Shown piece after piece: positions 61,331 through 64,000 of a DNA stretch of 64,000 nucleotides. The DNA is from an uncultured Oscillospiraceae bacterium (GTDB lineage Bacteria > Bacillota > Clostridia > Oscillospirales > Acutalibacteraceae), in the NCBI GenBank assembly GCA_905193225.1, contig CAJJNV010000001.1:162682-226681 (forward strand), given 5' to 3'. Within the stretch, counting starts at the first letter, position 1, and each line of letters starts with the position of its first letter. Made by a program: the position numbers and the translations under genes. The notes under the pieces were generated by a model, which did not search any database, was not told where the DNA came from, and saw only the letters and a program-made list of their open reading frames with translations.

Positions 61331-61660
61331 TTGCGAAAAAAGCCGCCTTTATTTTTCGTTTTCTTTCTGCTGACCGTTTTGTTGGCCGTTATTGTTCTTT
61401 TTACCCAAACAGCCAAAGATGAAACAGCCTCTCCCCTTCCGCCATCCGGCCTTTCGGGCAATTCATCGCCCATGTATGTTATGAAAAGCTACGGCGAAAT
61501 AATCGGAATATATAATTACGGCGAAAACGAGCCGGTACGGCTGGTTAATGTGACCGTGAGAAAACTGCCGAAGAAAGATATCGACAGCCTCGAAGAAGGG
61601 ATCGAAATATATTCAAAGGACGAGCTTAACAGCCTTTTGGAAGATTTTGATCAGAAATAA
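61331..61660 (+). CDS. BofC C-terminal domain protein
   Basis: A 109-residue protein: an N-terminal membrane span (about 6-26; FFVFFLLTVLLAVIVLFTQT), a Ser/Pro linker, and a domain reading YVMKSYGEIIGIYNYGENE then LVNVTVRKLPKKDID and LEEGIEIYSKDELNSLLEDF, which matches the BofC C-terminal pattern (LP..D...L..GI...S..EL..LLEDF). BofC inhibits SpoIVB in the forespore and so delays pro-SigK cutting. It lies 45 bases upstream of sigK, which fits. Start TTG 61331 behind GAGGTG. Confidence 0.78.
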   Translation: MRKKPPLFFVFFLLTVLLAVIVLFTQTAKDETASPLPPSGLSGNSSPMYVMKSYGEIIGIYNYGENEPVRLVNVTVRKLPKKDIDSLEEGIEIYSKDELNSLLEDFDQK

Positions 61661-61705
61661 AGGACTTGCAAATTCCGCCGTCTTTCATCATAAACTGTAT
61701 GGGTG

Positions 61706-62401
61706 ATGAAATTGTTTGGATATATTATCGGTTTAATTCTGTCAAATATCGCATATTTTGCTCTGCACATAACCGGCGGAAATTCCTTTCCCAGTCCCCT
61801 TTCGGAAAAGGAGGAAAGCGAGGCTCTCGAAAAAATGAAGGAGGGAGATATGCAGGCCCGCCAAAAACTTATCGAACACAATTTAAGACTTGTAGCTCAT
61901 CTTTCAAAAAAATATTATTCAGCCGTCCGGGATCAGGACGACATAATTTCCATCGGCACAGTGGGGCTTATAAAAGGCATTGATTCCTTCAATCCCGAAA
62001 AGAATTATAAGCTTGTAACATACATTTCCAGGTGCATTGAAAACGAGATTTTAATGAGCCTGAGAAATCGGAAAAAATCCAGTCAGGACGTTTATATGAA
62101 CGATCCTCTTGATTTCGACAAAAGCGGCAACCCTCTGACCCTTGTTGATATAATCGCCGAGGACGACAATATTGTCGAAAAAATCGACAATAAAATCAAA
62201 ATTTCAAAGCTTAAAGAATATATCGACAGCTGTCTTGACAAAAGGGAGAAAAAAATCATTTGCGAACGCTATGGCCTTTTCGGAAAAAAGGAACGCACCC
62301 AAAACGAGATCGCAAGGGAGCTTAACATTTCCCGATCCTATGTTTCGAGAATAGAAAAAAGAGCCCTTAAAGCACTTTACGAACAGTATGAAAAGATATA
62401 G
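61706..62401 (+). CDS. sigK: Sporulation sigma factor SigK precursor, uninterrupted
   Basis: Late mother-cell sigma factor. The 231-residue protein has a hydrophobic pro-region (KLFGYIIGLILSNIAYFALH, 2-21) like Bacillus pro-SigK, then FPSPLSEKEESEALEKM, region 2 (NLRLVAHLSKKYYSAVRDQDDIISIGTVGLIKGIDSF) and region 4 (QNEIARELNISRSYVSRIEKRAL). The gene is whole, with no skin-element insertion. The ribosome site is weak (GGGTG); GTG 61703 is an alternative start. It is coupled to the bofC-like gene. Confidence 0.93.
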   Translation: MKLFGYIIGLILSNIAYFALHITGGNSFPSPLSEKEESEALEKMKEGDMQARQKLIEHNLRLVAHLSKKYYSAVRDQDDIISIGTVGLIKGIDSFNPEKNYKLVTYISRCIENEILMSLRNRKKSSQDVYMNDPLDFDKSGNPLTLVDIIAEDDNIVEKIDNKIKISKLKEYIDSCLDKREKKIICERYGLFGKKERTQNEIARELNISRSYVSRIEKRALKALYEQYEKI

Positions 62402-62455
62402 TTTTTAGCTATTGTTGTGCAAGCCGAAAAAAACATAATCGACATTTAAGCGTGG

Positions 62456-63817
62456 TTATCCCAGCGCTTCAACCGCCTTTCTGACTGTGTTAACGCCGAT
62501 AACCTCCATTCCCTTCGGAATGGAAGTGAGTCCTTTGACATTTGATGAAGGGATAATGCATCGTTCAAATCCAAGTCTTGCGGCCTCGTTGATTCGTTCG
62601 TTGGCGCGGCTTATTCCTCTGATCTCACCTGCAAGACCTATTTCTCCGAAGCAAATGACCTTTTCGGGAATAACCATATCCTTAAGGCTGGAAACGAGGG
62701 CCATCGCCACCGTCAGATCGGCTGCAGGCTCGTCTATTCTGAGACCCCCGACAATGTTAACATATGCATCAAGATTGGAAAAGAAATATCCCGCCCGTTT
62801 TTCAAGCACCGCAAGCAGCACATTCATACGGTTATAATCGAATCCGGTTGACATTCTTCTCGGATTTCCGAAAGAGCTTGATGAAACAAGAGCCTGAACT
62901 TCTGCAAGAATGGGGCGCGATCCTTCCATAACGCAGGCAACGCAGGTACCCGCCGCATTTTTCGGACGTCCCGAAAGCAGCATAAGTGATGGATTTTCCA
63001 CCTCTCTGAGTCCCTGCTCGGTCATTTCAAAAACACCGATCTCATTGGTCGAGCCAAAACGGTTTTTAACCGCCCTTAATATGCGGTAGGACATATTTCT
63101 CTCGCCCTCAAAGTAGAGTACGGCATCGACAATGTGTTCAAGCACCTTTGGTCCGGCAATGGCACCGTCCTTATTGACGTGACCGACAATGAAAAACGGA
63201 ATGTCATTTTCTTTAGCGGTGTGCATAAAGGCGTTGGTGGATTCCCTTATCTGCGGAACGCTTCCCGGGGAAGAATTGAGAGGCGACAGATTCATAGTCT
63301 GAATGGAATCGATTATGACCACGTCGGGTTTATTGATATTGACAAAGTTTATTATGGCCTCCACATCGGTGGAGGTCATAATCATTAGCTCATCGCAAAA
63401 AACGCCCAGTCGGTCGGCCCGCAGCTTGATCTGCCGGGCCGATTCCTCTCCCGATACATATAGAATGCTCAGTCCCTCAAGCTTTTGGCAGATCTGAAGC
63501 ATAATTGTCGACTTGCCTATTCCCGGATCGCCCGAGATAAGCATAACCTCGCCCTTGACGATTCCGCCGCCAAGCACTCGGTCAAGCTCTTTGAACCCGG
63601 TTTTATATCGGATCTCGTTTTCAGACGAAATTTCCGAAAGACAATGTGCATTTGCCACGGCACTCGACCTTGTGGAAGTTGTTTTTACTGCAGGCTCGGG
63701 AGCAAGTCCCTCCGCAAGGGTATTCCACTCGTTGCAGGAAGGGCATTGACCGCTCCATCTCGAAGCCTTATAGCCGCAATTTTCGCATATATATACCGTT
63801 TTATTTTTTTGCGCCAT
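62456..63817 (-). CDS. radA: DNA repair protein RadA
   Basis: Recombination helicase that extends branch migration with RecA. The 453-residue protein has the C4 zinc finger (Cys11, 14, 25, 28), Walker A GDPGIGKST near 96-104, the RadA-specific KNRFGSTNEIGVFEM, and the C-terminal Lon-like domain (NIVGGLRIDEPAADLTVAMALVSS; CFGEIGLAGEIRGISR). All complete. It converges on sigK. Confidence 0.96.
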   Translation of the reverse strand: MAQKNKTVYICENCGYKASRWSGQCPSCNEWNTLAEGLAPEPAVKTTSTRSSAVANAHCLSEISSENEIRYKTGFKELDRVLGGGIVKGEVMLISGDPGIGKSTIMLQICQKLEGLSILYVSGEESARQIKLRADRLGVFCDELMIMTSTDVEAIINFVNINKPDVVIIDSIQTMNLSPLNSSPGSVPQIRESTNAFMHTAKENDIPFFIVGHVNKDGAIAGPKVLEHIVDAVLYFEGERNMSYRILRAVKNRFGSTNEIGVFEMTEQGLREVENPSLMLLSGRPKNAAGTCVACVMEGSRPILAEVQALVSSSSFGNPRRMSTGFDYNRMNVLLAVLEKRAGYFFSNLDAYVNIVGGLRIDEPAADLTVAMALVSSLKDMVIPEKVICFGEIGLAGEIRGISRANERINEAARLGFERCIIPSSNVKGLTSIPKGMEVIGVNTVRKAVEALG

Positions 63818-63887
63818 TTTATTCTCCGTAAAAATAATGAAACAATTTAAGTTTTAAAATTTCGAATTGTCAGAAATCAAGGCCTGC

Positions 63888-64000
63888 TTACAGTGCTCTT
63901 TTTCCGACCGAGGCCTGAAGTATCATAAGGGCGTCGACGGCGTTGACCTTGCCGTCCTTATTAACATCCGAGACCTTCTTTTGTGCGTCGGTCAGGGTTC
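63888..64000 (-). CDS. Dockerin-domain protein, C-terminal end (5' part outside window)
   Basis: I translated the minus strand from the window edge: TLTDAQKKVSDVNKDGKVN then AVDALMILQASVGKRAL and a stop at 63890-63888. DVNKDGKVNAVDALMIL is a canonical dockerin/EF-hand calcium loop and helix at the extreme C-terminus, where dockerins usually lie. This is the second dockerin protein in the window. Its catalytic or binding part is beyond the edge. It lies 70 bases upstream of radA. Confidence 0.8.
   Translation of the reverse strand, partial: TLTDAQKKVSDVNKDGKVNAVDALMILQASVGKRAL

Noticed and set aside
61703..62401. sigK interrupted by a skin-type prophage element
   Set aside because: The gene is continuous from pro-region to region 4, and no recombinase gene is adjacent.
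1..64000. rRNA, tRNA, CRISPR array or insertion sequence
   Set aside because: I looked on both strands for conserved rRNA or tRNA blocks, regularly spaced repeats and transposase frames and found none; short tRNA genes cannot be excluded with complete certainty without a covariance search.

Overview
The window looks like chromosomal core DNA of an endospore-forming, low-to-moderate GC member of the class Clostridia, most like the Oscillospiraceae/Ruminococcaceae group. The evidence is the density of sporulation genes (spoIIM, spoIIP, yabP/yabQ, ypeB, sigG, sigE with spoIIGA, bofC-like with sigK), the Clostridia-type families (UPF0210 with its ACT partner, GGGtGRT, TIGR04086, TIGR03905, DUF2325, ThiT under a TPP riboswitch) and secreted dockerin proteins. 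I see no rRNA, tRNA, CRISPR array, insertion sequence or prophage. sigK is intact and not split by a skin-type element.

Layout. 1-2.1 kb (minus): yerC/hisR-like regulator, hisZ and hisG (cut by the window edge), behind a promoter spanned by a perfect inverted repeat. 2.3-4.8 kb: DNA alkyl-transferase, a membrane-anchored XRE regulator, and a Gx transporter/NusG_II pair. 5-8.4 kb: MacB-like ABC exporter plus DUF2325 under a strong promoter with two copies of a 16-bp palindrome. 8.6-15.7 kb (minus): spoIIM-xerD-DUF624, proC, and queA-tgt-yajC-TIGR04086. 15.7-19.3 kb (plus): the lysine/diaminopimelate unit asd-dapA-dapB and a free-standing double-ACT protein. 19.4-20.5 kb: spoIIP. 20.7-28.3 kb (minus): murC, then the conserved yabP-yabQ-divIC-yabR block, glyS, a SpoVB-like flippase, mazG and rqcP. 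28.5-32 kb: mnmG and a secreted dockerin protein with internal duplication.

32-36.4 kb (minus): a biotin-dependent set (12S-like carboxyltransferase, biotin carrier, 5S-like oxaloacetate decarboxylase alpha) and rluB. 36.5-40.4 kb: a membrane-anchored protein, a TSCPD protein, ypeB and a histidine phosphatase. 40.5-43.4 kb (minus): a P1B-type ATPase preceded by a small one-helix DUF6110-like protein, a possible ferrosome (fez-type) locus. 43.6-51.9 kb: UPF0210/ACT, a PHP phosphatase, lrp-aminotransferase-ispE, the NifU-like/GGGtGRT pair, and riboswitch-controlled thiT. 52.4-56.3 kb: sigG and a SipW-type signal peptidase cluster with TasA-like substrates. 56.4-62.4 kb: spoIIGA-sigE, a class A PBP, and bofC-like-sigK. 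62.5-64 kb: radA and the end of another dockerin protein.

Sporulation is the common theme: engulfment (spoIIM, spoIIP), mother-cell sigma activation (spoIIGA-sigE, bofC-like-sigK), forespore sigma (sigG), cortex and coat (yabP/yabQ, SpoVB-like) and germination (ypeB). The points most worth a second look are the P1B ATPase/DUF6110 pair, the palindrome-controlled ABC exporter/DUF2325 operon, the NifU-like/GGGtGRT pair with its structured leader, the SipW cluster, and the transcarboxylase-like set without a membrane decarboxylase subunit. Functions are assigned by reading the sequence; no database search was possible.
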